DNA of 64,000 nucleotides from Mesorhizobium hawassense (GTDB lineage Bacteria > Pseudomonadota > Alphaproteobacteria > Rhizobiales > Rhizobiaceae), in contig NZ_QMBP01000016.1 in the NCBI RefSeq assembly GCF_003289945.1, positions 1-64,000 on the forward strand, given 5' to 3'. The notes beneath the pieces are model-generated. The model made no database searches. It saw nothing but the letters and a program-made list of their open reading frames with translations, and was not told the DNA's origin. Shown here piece by piece: positions 1 to 7,141 of the stretch; within the stretch, counting starts at the first letter, position 1; each line of letters starts with the position of its first letter. The position numbers were made by a program, and so were the translations under genes.

Positions 1-23
1 ATCTCCCCCACAAGGGGGGAGAT
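1..23. repeat. Palindromic intergenic repeat, family A (copy 1)
   Basis: ATCTCCCCCA and its near complement flank a short loop, forming a strong hairpin. At least six further copies occur in this window (starting near 3419, 4127, 6014, 6102, 21056 and 32381). Several are joined to a tail resembling GTCCGGCAGGACAGAG, so this is a dispersed REP-like element, not a single terminator. Confidence 0.8.
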
Positions 24-94
24 CGCAGCTCCGGCGCCTTGCAAATCCTTCCCGACATGCCATCTAACTCACCGGCATCCACGGAGAAGCACAC

Positions 95-1360
95 GTGACG
101 CAGCGAAGCGGCAGCGCCGACCTGCCGCTGCATGGCGGGTGGGTCCCGAAATGGCTGGGCGAGCGCATGACCAAGCTCGGCGCGGTGCTCTGCGAAGCGA
201 TCATCCACCATTATGGCCGCGACGAGCTGTTGCGGCGCCTGGCGCATCCCTTCTGGTTCCAGTCTTTTGGGGCCGTGATGGGCATGGACTGGCATTCTTC
301 CGGCATCACCACCTCGGTCATCGGCGCGCTGAAACGCGGGCTGAACCCGCTCAGCAACGAGCTCGGCATCCATGTCTGCGGCGGACGCGGCGCGCACTCG
401 CGCAAAACGCCGGGCGAGTTGATCGCCATCGGCGAGCGCGTCGGGCTGAACGGCGATGCATTGGCCACCGCCAGCCGCCTCGTCGCCAAGGTGGACAGCG
501 CCGCGGTGCAGGACGGCTACGACCTTTACCTGCACGGCTTCATCGTCACCGATGACGGGCGCTGGGTGGTGGTGCAGCAGGGCATGAACGGCGGCGCCCG
601 CCAGGCGCGCCGCTACCACTGGCTGTCGGAGGGGCTGCAAAGCTTCGTCGACCAGCCGCACGCGGCGATCGAGGGCGAGCGCCAGGGCGAGATCGTCAAC
701 CTCACCGACCGGCGCGCCGAGAAAGCCCGGGGCGGCCAGATCGAGCTGCTCAAGACGATGAGCCCGGCAAAGATTTTGAGCGAGCTCGCCATGCTGGAGC
801 CGCGGCCTGAGCCGGAACCGGCCGCGCAGCCGCTCTTGCCCAACCTCGTCATGCCCGCGCATCACGACGTGCGCGAAAGCGACATCGTCATGCGCCGCCT
901 GCACGGCAACATCGCCTCGGCCATCGAAAGCGGCCCGAAGGATTTTCCGGAGCTGCTGCTCGTCCCCGGCGTCGGCCCGCGCACGGTGCGGGCTCTGGCG
1001 ATGGTCTCGGAAGTGGTGCATGGCGCGCCCTACCGCTTCTCCGACCCGGCGCGCTTCTCGCTAGCCCATGGCGGCAAGGACCGCCACCCTTTCCCGGTAC
1101 CGCTGAAAGTCTATGACGAGACGATCGCGGTGCTGAAATCGGCGGTGGGGAAGGCGAAGCTCGGGCGCGACGAGGAGTTGCAGGCGCTGCGAAGGCTGGA
1201 TGGCGAGTCGCGGAGGATGGAGCGCTATGTGACGGGGCCGAGCTTGAAGGAGATCGTGGCTGGGGAGATGGACCAGTCGCATCTGCTGGGGGGACGGAGC
1301 GTGTTTGGGTGGGAGAAGGGGCCAGAAGTCGAGCCGAAGCAGCTGAAGAAGGATGCTTGA
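95..1360 (+). CDS. DUF763 family protein
   Basis: This 421-residue protein starts at a GTG preceded by GGAG at 82-85. It matches DUF763 along its length: ADLPLHGG at the N-terminus, an aromatic block FWFQSFGAVMGMDWHSSG (about residues 53-70), CGGRGAHSRKTP (95-106), and near residue 290 a PGVGPRT segment resembling a helix-hairpin-helix motif. The biochemical role of the family is not established. The hairpin motif hints at nucleic-acid binding, which is inference. It is a single gene, with repeat-like DNA on both sides and the minus-strand phage-like set beyond. Confidence 0.85.
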   Translation: MTQRSGSADLPLHGGWVPKWLGERMTKLGAVLCEAIIHHYGRDELLRRLAHPFWFQSFGAVMGMDWHSSGITTSVIGALKRGLNPLSNELGIHVCGGRGAHSRKTPGELIAIGERVGLNGDALATASRLVAKVDSAAVQDGYDLYLHGFIVTDDGRWVVVQQGMNGGARQARRYHWLSEGLQSFVDQPHAAIEGERQGEIVNLTDRRAEKARGGQIELLKTMSPAKILSELAMLEPRPEPEPAAQPLLPNLVMPAHHDVRESDIVMRRLHGNIASAIESGPKDFPELLLVPGVGPRTVRALAMVSEVVHGAPYRFSDPARFSLAHGGKDRHPFPVPLKVYDETIAVLKSAVGKAKLGRDEELQALRRLDGESRRMERYVTGPSLKEIVAGEMDQSHLLGGRSVFGWEKGPEVEPKQLKKDA

Positions 1361-1630
1361 GGCGGCGTGGCGAAACGCGCTGACAGAGACTGTCGGTCGG
1401 CGCCGCCCCTCATTGCCCTGCCGGGCATTTCTCCCCGTGTAGTGACGGGGAGAAAGGGCTGTCGTCGGCGCCGCGCCTCTCCTTCGCCCCGTTTACGGAC
1501 CGTTTACGGGGAGAAGGTGCCCGAAGGGCGGATGAGGGGCAGCGCCATGCCTCTGAAGGTTCACGCCAGCCACTTCACATCGTGATTGACCTCGCTGCCC
1601 CAAGCTCCCCGATTTCCGTGTAATCCAATC
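1361..1630. repeat. Intergenic repeat-like block
   Basis: This gap holds an inverted pair TCTCCCCGT...ACGGGGAGA (about 1433-1456) and a duplicated GTTTACGGACCGTTTACGGG tract (about 1489-1508), with GAGAAGG and GCCCGAAGGGC blocks around it. They resemble the other GC-rich palindromic repeats of the window. No coding signal is seen here. Confidence 0.5.
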
Positions 1631-2227
1631 TCACCCCACCTTCCTCCCCATCATCCCATAATGCACCGCGAGCAGATCCAACCCGACCTTCAGCAGCTTC
1701 ACCACCACGTCACGCCCTTCGCCGGTGCGTTCGGCGATGGCTTTCACCGACTGGCCTTCGAGGCAGATCTTTCGCACCGCGTCCGCCACCTCCCAATGGG
1801 CGAGCGCCGCCGCGGCGTGGGCATGCGCCCGGCCGGCTGAGAGCACGTGGTCGGGGATGCCGCCGCCGACGCGGCCGCCGTCGACGCGCTCGCTCCAGGA
1901 TTGCGGCTGCAGGCCCTCGCGCTGGTTGCGCTCGAAATCGTCGCGGAAGCGCTGTCCGGCCTCGCGTTGCTGGCGGCTGAGCGAGGTGATGCCGACCAGC
2001 GGATCGACGTTGCGCAGGCGCACCACGCCGCCGGTGGAGGTGTAGCCGCCGTTCGAGACCTCGTAGACGCGGCGCGCCTCGGCGGTTCCGGCGGTGAGGC
2101 GCTGGCGGCCGAAGGCGTCCTGCTTCAGCGCGAAGTCGTGCCCGACCTCACGGCGGATGCGCACCTGCTCGGCCTCGCCCTTGGGGAGTTTCGGGGGTTG
2201 CGGTTTCTTGGCGGCTTTGCGGGGCAT
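1631..2227 (-). CDS. DUF6456-like protein, phage-module type
   Basis: A 198-residue protein with a basic, proline-rich N-terminus (MPRKAAKKPQPPKLPKG). The central part carries YEVSNGGYTSTGG and the C-terminus has a helix-turn-helix-like segment (KAIAERTGEGRDVVVKLLK, about residues 160-180). This pattern fits the DUF6456 proteins of rhizobia; DNA binding is inferred from the helix-turn-helix. It is the last of six same-strand genes (5243 down to 1631) with a phage-like regulator/replication organisation. Repeats of family B separate it from its upstream neighbour. Confidence 0.6.
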   Translation of the reverse strand: MPRKAAKKPQPPKLPKGEAEQVRIRREVGHDFALKQDAFGRQRLTAGTAEARRVYEVSNGGYTSTGGVVRLRNVDPLVGITSLSRQQREAGQRFRDDFERNQREGLQPQSWSERVDGGRVGGGIPDHVLSAGRAHAHAAAALAHWEVADAVRKICLEGQSVKAIAERTGEGRDVVVKLLKVGLDLLAVHYGMMGRKVG

Positions 2228-2264
2228 GGGTGGGGTCCTTGGGGTTGTGGCGTTCCAGAACTTG

Positions 2265-2340
2265 GGTTCCTCGCCCCCACCAACGGTGGGGGAGAGGTGG
2301 CCGCGAAGCGGACGGAGAGGGGGACGCCCTCCGCGAAGCC
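2265..2340. repeat. GC-rich repeat, family B (copy 1)
   Basis: The block contains TCGCCCCCACC...GGTGGGGGAGAGGTGG followed by CGCGAAGCGGACGGAGAGGG. The same modules occur at 2428-2492, 3492-3623 and 32200-32330, so it is a dispersed repeat. Here it lies between two genes of the phage-like set. Confidence 0.7.
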
Positions 2341-2405
2341 AATGGCGTAGGAAGTTGCGGGCGCCCCTTGTTGCGGCATCGCATGTGATGCGAGGAGCCA
2401 GGTTC

Positions 2406-2780
2406 TCAGCCGGCTTTGATTTCGCGGAGGGTGCTCCCCTCTCCGTCGCGGCTTCGCCGCGCCACCTCTCCCCCGCTGCGCGGGGGCGAGGAACTGGCGC
2501 CCAGCGAGGCCCGCTTCGCCATCAAGTCCCGCATCAGCCTTCTCTCCCGCACCTCGATCGAAAGCTGCGCGCTCGACGGGCAGAACTGGGCGTTGCTCAT
2601 CTTGGCCTCGCCGCGGATGAAGCGCCGGATCGCGGCCTCGACGTCTTCGAGCTCGGCATCCTGCACGGCGGCGAGATAGCCGCGCAGCTGCATCTCGGCG
2701 TCAGCCTGCGCGGATTGCGGGAAGCAACTGAACATCGCGGCCAGAGCCTTCGCTGCCTGCTGCAATTCGGCTGCGGTCAT
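2406..2780 (-). CDS. Small helical protein of the phage-like module (repeat-derived C-terminus)
   Basis: A 124-residue protein starting at an ATG behind GAGGAG with ideal spacing. Residues 1-92 form a helical domain (MTAAELQQAAKAL ... AIRRFIRGEAKM ... RRLMRDLMAKRASLG) like small proteins in phage replication modules; no enzyme motif is visible. About the last 30 residues are encoded by a family B repeat (2428-2492), which did not close the frame. The start overlaps the 3' end of the upstream gene by 80 bp, which suggests coupling or a decayed end of that gene. The function is not recognised. Confidence 0.6.
   Translation of the reverse strand: MTAAELQQAAKALAAMFSCFPQSAQADAEMQLRGYLAAVQDAELEDVEAAIRRFIRGEAKMSNAQFCPSSAQLSIEVRERRLMRDLMAKRASLGASSSPPRSGGEVARRSRDGEGSTLREIKAG
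2428..2492. repeat. Family B repeat inside a reading frame (copy 2)
   Basis: The run CTCCCCTCTCCGTCGCGGC through GGGGGCGAGGAACTGG matches one half of the family B element. It lies inside the 3' end of the 124-residue gene and is translated as a low-complexity serine/arginine/glycine tail. Confidence 0.7.
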
Positions 2781-3375
2781 TGATCTCCTCGATGATTGCG
2801 TTGGCGGCATCGACATGGGTTTTGCGGCGATGCCATTTTTGTCCGGATGAGAGCCCTGAAGCTGCCTTCCCGTTTCCATCCCGCGAAGCCCGGGAAGAAA
2901 AAGCCGGAGCTTTTTCTCCCGATGGATCGATGGCTCGTGGACTCTGGGAGTCTGGACTCTGGGGCTTATCCCCTGCCCGCGCCCGCCGCTTATCCGAAGC
3001 CGAAAAAGCCCTTTGCTTGGAAAGGCCTGGGTTGCCGCCCTTCAAGCCGTTGCGGCGGGCCACACGCGCCTTGCGGGCATCCGCGGTCATGCGCCGGGAA
3101 TAGATGCGGCCATGGCGGTCGCGCGAGAAGACACGGTTCTGCTCGAGCTCGCCGAGCAGCGCGCCGAGCTCCGCCTCCGGGCAGCCGGAAAGGCGGGCGA
3201 GCGCCGCCTCGTCCAGCCCCTTGCCGGCGATGGCGACATAGCCGACCGGTTCGTGCGCCGCGGCAATGCACAGCATGCGCATCCACAGGCCCTGCGCGGC
3301 CAGCGAGCAGAGCCGCAGGTTCGGATCGGACTCCCAATCCGACCAGAAGAATTTCGACCAGATCGTGCCGCTCAT
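2701..3375 (-). CDS. Phage replication-module-like protein (DUF1376-like N-terminus)
   Basis: A 224-residue protein. The N-terminal 110 residues (IWSKFFWSDW, LAAQGLWMRMLCIAA, EPVGYVAIAG, ALARLSGC) look like the winged-helix N-terminal domain of phage and plasmid replication-associated proteins such as the DUF1376 group. A long low-complexity, basic and serine-rich linker follows, with a short C-terminal helix. It lies between the GcrA-like gene and the 124-residue ORF on the same strand. No strong Shine-Dalgarno is seen at the chosen ATG. The replication role is inferred from domain layout and neighbours. Confidence 0.55.
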   Translation of the reverse strand: MSGTIWSKFFWSDWESDPNLRLCSLAAQGLWMRMLCIAAAHEPVGYVAIAGKGLDEAALARLSGCPEAELGALLGELEQNRVFSRDRHGRIYSRRMTADARKARVARRNGLKGGNPGLSKQRAFSASDKRRARAGDKPQSPDSQSPRAIDPSGEKAPAFSSRASRDGNGKAASGLSSGQKWHRRKTHVDAANAIIEEINDRSRIAAGSEGSGRDVQLLPAIRAG

Positions 3376-3418
3376 GGAGATGGGTCCGGGCGAGCGGCGG
3401 GGCAGCGGTGATTGGCTA

Positions 3419-3464
3419 ATCTCCCCACTTGAGGGGGAGATGTCCGGCAGGACAGAGAGGGGCG
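3419..3464. repeat. Family A repeat with tail (copy 2)
   Basis: The palindrome ATCTCCCCACTTGAGGGGGAGAT split by a short loop is followed by the tail GTCCGGCAGGACAGAG and GGGGCGC. The same palindrome-plus-tail order recurs near 4052-4149, 6102-6150 and (inverted) 32349-32403. Confidence 0.75.
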
Positions 3465-3491
3465 CGAAGGATCGCGGCGCACCAGGATCAA

Positions 3492-3623
3492 GGTTCCTCG
3501 CCCCACTTCGTGGGGAGAGATGGCTCGGCGCAGCCGAGACGGAGAGGGGAGCGCCCTACGAAGGCCCCCTCTCCGCCCGCTTCGCGGCCACCTCTCCCCC
3601 GCCTCCGGCGGGGGCGAGGAACC
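3492..3623. repeat. Family B composite repeat framed by 13-bp inverted repeats (copy 3)
   Basis: The 132-bp block begins with GGTTCCTCGCCCC (3492-3504) and ends with its exact complement (3611-3623). Inside are inverted GGAGAGG/CCTCTCC and GCCGAGAC modules. A close relative lies at 32200-32330. The structure resembles a small non-autonomous mobile repeat; mobility itself is not shown. Confidence 0.75.
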
Positions 3624-3646
3624 CACGCTTGGATATGCCCCGCCTC

Positions 3647-4489
3647 TCACATCCCCCTCCCGCGACGGCCGTGAAACCTTGCATGGTGGTGCGCGCAGTG
3701 GCTGCGTGTTCCCATCGTGCGCAAACCGCAGCACAGCATGTCCGGTCCGGGGCGTGCGCCGAGCGGGTCCGCTTCCGGCTCTTCGCGCAGCGCCAAATCC
3801 AGCGGGGCGCGGCAGCGACCGAACAGGCAGTCGAGAAAGCGCATCGCCGCCACATGCGGCTGGCGGCCGGGCGCCACCGGTGGCGGCGGCGCGGGGAGCT
3901 TGTAGAGATGCGCTTCGGATTTCTCGCGCTCGCCGGGCGCGAGCCAGGCCGGCGGCATCGTGCGCGCGGGTTTGCGAAGCTTGGGTTTTTTGGGCTTGGG
4001 GGTGTCGATCGTCCGGTCTGCTTTCGCGGGAATGCCATCAGTGGACAGGTCGGCGGGACAGCGCCCCCCTCTGTCCTGCCCGTCCTCCGCGGCAGCTGCG
4101 CTGCAGCTCCGGAGGGTGGACCGGACATCTCCCCCACTTGGGGGGAGATCAAGCGCTTCCACGCCTGCGCGCTCCATCAACTCGGCATGCCGCGAAAGCG
4201 CTGCCGGTTCGGAGAGCGTCACGCCCCCAGCGGCCACCCTGCCCCGCCTGCCCGGCCGGTCCGGCAGACCATGTTTCCTCGGCCGACCGCCGGCGCGGCC
4301 GCCCTTCGGATTGGCGAAGCCGATGGCGCGTAAGCCTGCGTTGCGGTGGACGATGCCGATGATGGCGTTGCGCGAGACCGGGCTGCCGCGCAGCGTGCTG
4401 AAGCGGCCGGCGATGCGCGAGGCCGAAAGCCCCTCCTTCAGCAAGGCGGCGATCTCGTCGATTTCCTTTTCAGTATAGGCGGCTGCCAT
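3647..4489 (-). CDS. GcrA-family regulator, carrying an in-frame repeat insertion
   Basis: A 280-residue protein. Residues 1-70 are a GcrA-type DNA-binding domain (EIDEIAALLKEGLSASRIA, NAIIGIVHRNAGL, GGRAGGRPRKHG). The C-terminal part has RFLDCLFGRCRAP and a Cys/His-rich end (CCGLRT ... HCAHHHARF) that resembles the usual GcrA tail, though degenerate. GcrA proteins act with sigma-70 on methylated promoters in alphaproteobacteria; phages and prophages often carry paralogues. Residues about 114-146 come from a family A repeat (4052-4149), so the protein is longer than usual. It is probably a phage-type paralogue and not the housekeeping gene. Confidence 0.7.
   Translation of the reverse strand: MAAAYTEKEIDEIAALLKEGLSASRIAGRFSTLRGSPVSRNAIIGIVHRNAGLRAIGFANPKGGRAGGRPRKHGLPDRPGRRGRVAAGGVTLSEPAALSRHAELMERAGVEALDLPPSGGDVRSTLRSCSAAAAEDGQDRGGRCPADLSTDGIPAKADRTIDTPKPKKPKLRKPARTMPPAWLAPGEREKSEAHLYKLPAPPPPVAPGRQPHVAAMRFLDCLFGRCRAPLDLALREEPEADPLGARPGPDMLCCGLRTMGTRSHCAHHHARFHGRRGRGM
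4052..4149. repeat. Family A repeat inserted in the gcrA-like gene (copy 3)
   Basis: The segment GGCGGGACAGCGCCCCCCTC ... ATCTCCCCCACTTGGGG lies inside the coding sequence between the DNA-binding domain and the C-terminal part. The frame stays open through it. Its ends match family A copies found between genes elsewhere in the window. Confidence 0.75.
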
Positions 4490-4593
4490 CTTCTCATTCC
4501 GTTGATTGTTAGGAGCGTGCGAAGGGCTCGGCTGCAGCCAAGCGCCAGGGTTCGGCCGCGAGGCCGCGGGGCAGGTCGGCGAAAGGCTTGGGT

Positions 4594-4905
4594 TCAGGCC
4601 GCGCCGGTCAGTCGAAGCAGCGCCGCTTCGGCGGCGGCCCGCGTCAGGCCCGACACCGCCCGGCCGGTCATCCGGTCGAACAGGATGACGGTGCCGTCCT
4701 CGGTGCGGATGCAGCTCGTGGCCGAATTGGCGGCCGGAGCCGGGGGAGGAGCGGCTCCGGCCGTTCCGGTGAACCGGGGTGCGGGCGGTTCGACCGGATC
4801 CGGGGCAAGCGCCCCGGAATGCGCCCGGACCGGGGAGGAGGACAGTCCGGACGATTGGAATTCGAGAGGTGACTTGAATTGGAAGGATTGGGGCAACGCG
4901 TTCAT
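4594..4905 (-). CDS. Small protein translationally coupled to the Cro-like gene
   Basis: A 103-residue protein. Its ATG overlaps the stop codon of the upstream gene (ATGA) and is preceded by GGAGG, so translation is probably coupled. Residues 1-65 are serine/proline/alanine-rich and disordered. The C-terminal 35 residues (CIRTEDGTVILFDRMTGRAV) look like a compact beta unit. The function is not recognised; its place in the phage-like set suggests a regulatory or early-gene role, which is inference. Confidence 0.6.
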   Translation of the reverse strand: MNALPQSFQFKSPLEFQSSGLSSSPVRAHSGALAPDPVEPPAPRFTGTAGAAPPPAPAANSATSCIRTEDGTVILFDRMTGRAVSGLTRAAAEAALLRLTGAA

Positions 4906-5243
4906 GCCGCCTCCCCTTGCATGGCGGCAACGGCACGGTGGCCGGCCAGCCATTCGTAGCTGATGCCGGCAATGCCCAGCCTGCGGCTTGCCGCCACCAC
5001 ATGCGGCCAGTGTTGCGGCGCGATGCGGCCGCGCCGGCGCATCTGGCGCGCCGCCTCGTAGCCGCAACCGACATCGGCGGCGAAAGCGCCGATGCTGTGC
5101 CAGCGATCGATTAGCCCTGAGATACTCATGGGCAGCCCCGAAATATTCGTGGGCAGTCCTGAGATGTTCGTCGGCAGCGCCGAGACCTTTGTGGGCGCCG
5201 GAATCACCGGCAGTGCGGAAACGCTTGCGGGATGCTCATTCAT
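4902..5243 (-). CDS. Cro-like helix-turn-helix protein, first gene of the leftward phage-like operon
   Basis: A 113-residue protein. The C-terminal 65 residues (WHSIGAFAADVGCGYEAARQ, RRRGRIAPQHWPHVVAASR) resemble small phage Cro-type regulators that recognise DNA through a degenerate helix-turn-helix. The N-terminus contains a short tandem repeat (SALPTNISGLPTNISGLP). It is divergent from the CI-like repressor, and the intervening 80 bp carry two 17-bp operators. A promoter-like TTGCGC-N17-TACGCT places the transcript start about at the ATG, so the mRNA may be leaderless. Its position supports a Cro role. Confidence 0.6.
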   Translation of the reverse strand: MNEHPASVSALPVIPAPTKVSALPTNISGLPTNISGLPMSISGLIDRWHSIGAFAADVGCGYEAARQMRRRGRIAPQHWPHVVAASRRLGIAGISYEWLAGHRAVAAMQGEAA

Positions 5244-5323
5244 GCGCTAAGCGTACGTTATGTACGAATAACGCGCAAGCGAAATCGTACACTTTGGACG
5301 ATAAATTTCAGGCATTTTGTACG
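5244..5323. promoter_or_regulatory. Divergent operator region between cro-like and repressor genes
   Basis: Two 17-bp dyads are visible: GCGTACGTTATGTACGA (5251-5267) and TCGTACACTTTGGACGA (5285-5301), with centres 34 bp apart. A weaker half-site with GTACGA ends at 5324. Read leftward, TTGCGC and TACGCT with a 17-bp spacer flank the first dyad, so the leftward promoter is covered by it. The same pair in the same order recurs at 10769-10820. Confidence 0.75.
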
Positions 5324-5956
5324 ATGATGGATTCTCGGCACAGACTACAGCAGGCGCGCGCCCAGGCCGGCTATGCCTCGCCCAGCGATGCGGCGCGGGC
5401 GCTGCGCGACATCAACAAGAACACGCTGATCAGCCATGAGAACGGCAACCGGCCGCTGTCCCGGAAAGCCGCCGAGAAATACGGCCGGCTGTTCGGCGTC
5501 GACCCCGGCTGGCTCTTGTTCAATGCGGACGGCAGCGAATCGGCGCCGGTCAGCCTCGCTTCCTCGCCCGTCACCGTCGATGTGCCGATCGTGTCGTGGA
5601 TCAGCGCCGGCGAGCTCGGCAGCCAGGACAGCGTCGTCAACCTTTCCGACTATCCGACCATCCCCACCGCCGACCTCGAGGAAGGCGAGTGGATCGCGCT
5701 GCGCGTCGACGGCCCGTCGATGAACAAGATCTCGCCGCCGGATTCGATCATCTTCGTCAACCTGCGCGACAAGCGGCTGGTGACCAATGGCTGCTACGTG
5801 ATTTCGGACGAGACGGGCCGCGCCACCTACAAGCGCTACCGGCCCAACGACAATCCGCCGTTCCAGCCGGCGTCCTATATGGATATCCCCCCGCCGGAGC
5901 TCGAAGGCGCGATCACCATCATCGGGCGGGTGAAAAGGTCGATGATCGATATGTGA
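5324..5956 (+). CDS. CI/LexA-like repressor with S24 autoprotease domain
   Basis: A 210-residue protein. Residues 5-60 are an XRE-type helix-turn-helix (RLQQARAQAGYASPSDAARA ... NTLISHENGNRPLS). Residues 85-205 are an S24 peptidase-like domain with Ala95-Gly96 in the cleavage-site position, a probable nucleophile Ser132 in DGPSMN and a probable Lys170 in RATYKRY. This layout is that of phage repressors that self-cleave when RecA is activated. Two ATG codons stand in tandem; no Shine-Dalgarno is seen, so the mRNA may be leaderless. It probably represses itself, the cro-like operon and the gene at 10847. Confidence 0.85.
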   Translation: MMDSRHRLQQARAQAGYASPSDAARALRDINKNTLISHENGNRPLSRKAAEKYGRLFGVDPGWLLFNADGSESAPVSLASSPVTVDVPIVSWISAGELGSQDSVVNLSDYPTIPTADLEEGEWIALRVDGPSMNKISPPDSIIFVNLRDKRLVTNGCYVISDETGRATYKRYRPNDNPPFQPASYMDIPPPELEGAITIIGRVKRSMIDM

Positions 5957-6013
5957 TTGGCGTGGCGGGGCTGAGAGGCAGCATTCCTTTGCGCCTCCTC
6001 TCTCCTGCCGGAC

Positions 6014-6035
6014 ATCTCCCCCACGAGTGGGAGAT
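6014..6035. repeat. Family A repeat (copy 4)
   Basis: ATCTCCCCCACGAGTGGGAGAT split by a short loop; preceded by the inverted tail CTCCTGCCGGAC. Same family as at 1-23. Confidence 0.75.
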
Positions 6036-6101
6036 CGAATGGCACGCCGGTTTTCGCCAATCGCCAACGCTGCAGGAATGGCGCCTTCAGCGAAACTGCC
6101 A

Positions 6102-6124
6102 ATCTCCCCCCTCGTGGGGGAGAT
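6102..6124. repeat. Family A repeat (copy 5)
   Basis: ATCTCCCCCCTCG and its complement form the palindrome; it is followed by a tail resembling the one at 3442-3464. Confidence 0.75.
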
Positions 6125-6225
6125 GGTCGGCAGACCAGAGGGGGGCGCTGTCCCGCCGAGCCTTCCTTTGGAGCTCCTCCGTATAGCCCACCGCAAGCCC
6201 ATAATGCAGCCACCGCAATTTCTGC

Positions 6226-6256
6226 TTGCATTAAGGAACAAAAACGGAACTATATA
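6226..6256 (+). promoter_or_regulatory. SOS-type promoter with LexA box for the TPR gene
   Basis: GAAC-AAAAACG-GAAC at 6236-6250 fits the alphaproteobacterial LexA box GTTC-N7-GTTC exactly (reverse orientation). It lies between a -35-like TTGCAT (6226-6231) and a -10-like ACTATA/TATATA (6249-6256), the position expected for repression. LexA control is inferred from the motif. Confidence 0.75.
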
Positions 6257-6304
6257 AGTATACGCGAGAGCAGTCGCGGTAACTCCGGGGGGAGGATCAA
6301 AACC

Positions 6305-7141
6305 ATGTCACGCCGCACCGGCGCGCTGATGCGCGCGTTTGTTGCCTGGGTTCCGCGCGAGCCACTCTTGGCGCTGGCAGGGATGGTTGTGCTTGGCGCC
6401 CTGAGCAGTCCGGCGCCCGCCGAGAGCAAGGACTACGCTACCTGCTTCAGCGACGGCAAGGTCTCTGCCGACCAGCAGATTGCCGCCTGCACCCCCATCG
6501 CCGAAGACAGCGGGGAGATTCCCGATCTTCGCGTGAACGCCTATTTCTGGCGTGGGCTGGCCTACACCCAGAAGAACGATATCGACCATGTCATCGCCGA
6601 CATGACCGAGGTGCTCGCGCTCGATCCGACATACATGCGCGCCTTTGCCAATCGCGCCATTGGATGGGAGAGCAAGGGGGATTTCGATCAAGCCGTCGTG
6701 GACTACACAAGCGCAATCGCGCTCACGCCCGACGACGCCAGCCTCTATGTCGATCGCGCTCGGGCACTCAACAAGAAAGGCGAGCACGATCGCGCCATTG
6801 TCGATTGCGACATAGCGATCGACATCGATCCCGCCAACGAGATGGCCTATGGCGTGCGCGGCGTTGCCTGGGAGGACAAGGGCGACGCGGTGCAGGCCCA
6901 AGCCGATTATGACAAAGCGGAGAGCGTTCGCGCGGACCCCATCACACCTTACCACGACCGCGCCCTCTCATGGATCGCCAAGGGCGAGCGTAAGCGCGCG
7001 GAAGCCGATTGCAAGCATGTCGAAGGCCTCGACGCAGATAAGGGGCGCGATTGTGCGCGCCGGATCATCGAGGGTCGGATGACGGCAGCAGCGGCGCGAC
7101 CGGTTCTAAGCCCGGCTCCGCCCAAAATGCGATTGGAATAG
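6305..7141 (+). CDS. Exported TPR-repeat protein, 5' part of a split gene
   Basis: The start ATG follows GGGGGGAGGA with good spacing. The 278-residue product has a hydrophobic N-terminal segment (LLALAGMVVLGALSSPAPA, about residues 21-39) that looks like a signal peptide, then about five tetratricopeptide repeats of the LDPTYMRAFANRAIGWESKG type. The frame ends at 7139-7141 in a linker, while another frame resumes clean TPR repeats at once. The simplest reading is one TPR protein of about 1,060 residues broken by a one-base frameshift between about 7090 and 7135. TPRs mediate protein contacts; partners are unknown. A LexA box lies upstream. Confidence 0.75.
   Translation: MSRRTGALMRAFVAWVPREPLLALAGMVVLGALSSPAPAESKDYATCFSDGKVSADQQIAACTPIAEDSGEIPDLRVNAYFWRGLAYTQKNDIDHVIADMTEVLALDPTYMRAFANRAIGWESKGDFDQAVVDYTSAIALTPDDASLYVDRARALNKKGEHDRAIVDCDIAIDIDPANEMAYGVRGVAWEDKGDAVQAQADYDKAESVRADPITPYHDRALSWIAKGERKRAEADCKHVEGLDADKGRDCARRIIEGRMTAAAARPVLSPAPPKMRLE

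Larger units (their letters stand above)
5957..6225. other. Intergenic region with two family A repeats
   Basis: No gene is seen. The gap contains palindromes at 6014-6035 and 6102-6124, the second followed by the tail GTCGGCAGACCAGAGG and GGCGCTGTCCCGCC. They lie between the repressor and the SOS-type promoter of the TPR gene. Confidence 0.6.

Noticed and set aside
5308..5324. A third repressor operator ending at the repressor start codon
   Set aside because: Only one half-site (GTACGA) is good; the other arm matches three of six positions.
7120..7135. CCCAAAA as a programmed -1 frameshift site in the TPR gene
   Set aside because: The heptamer is not in the X-XXY-YYZ phase for the upstream frame and no following pseudoknot was seen.
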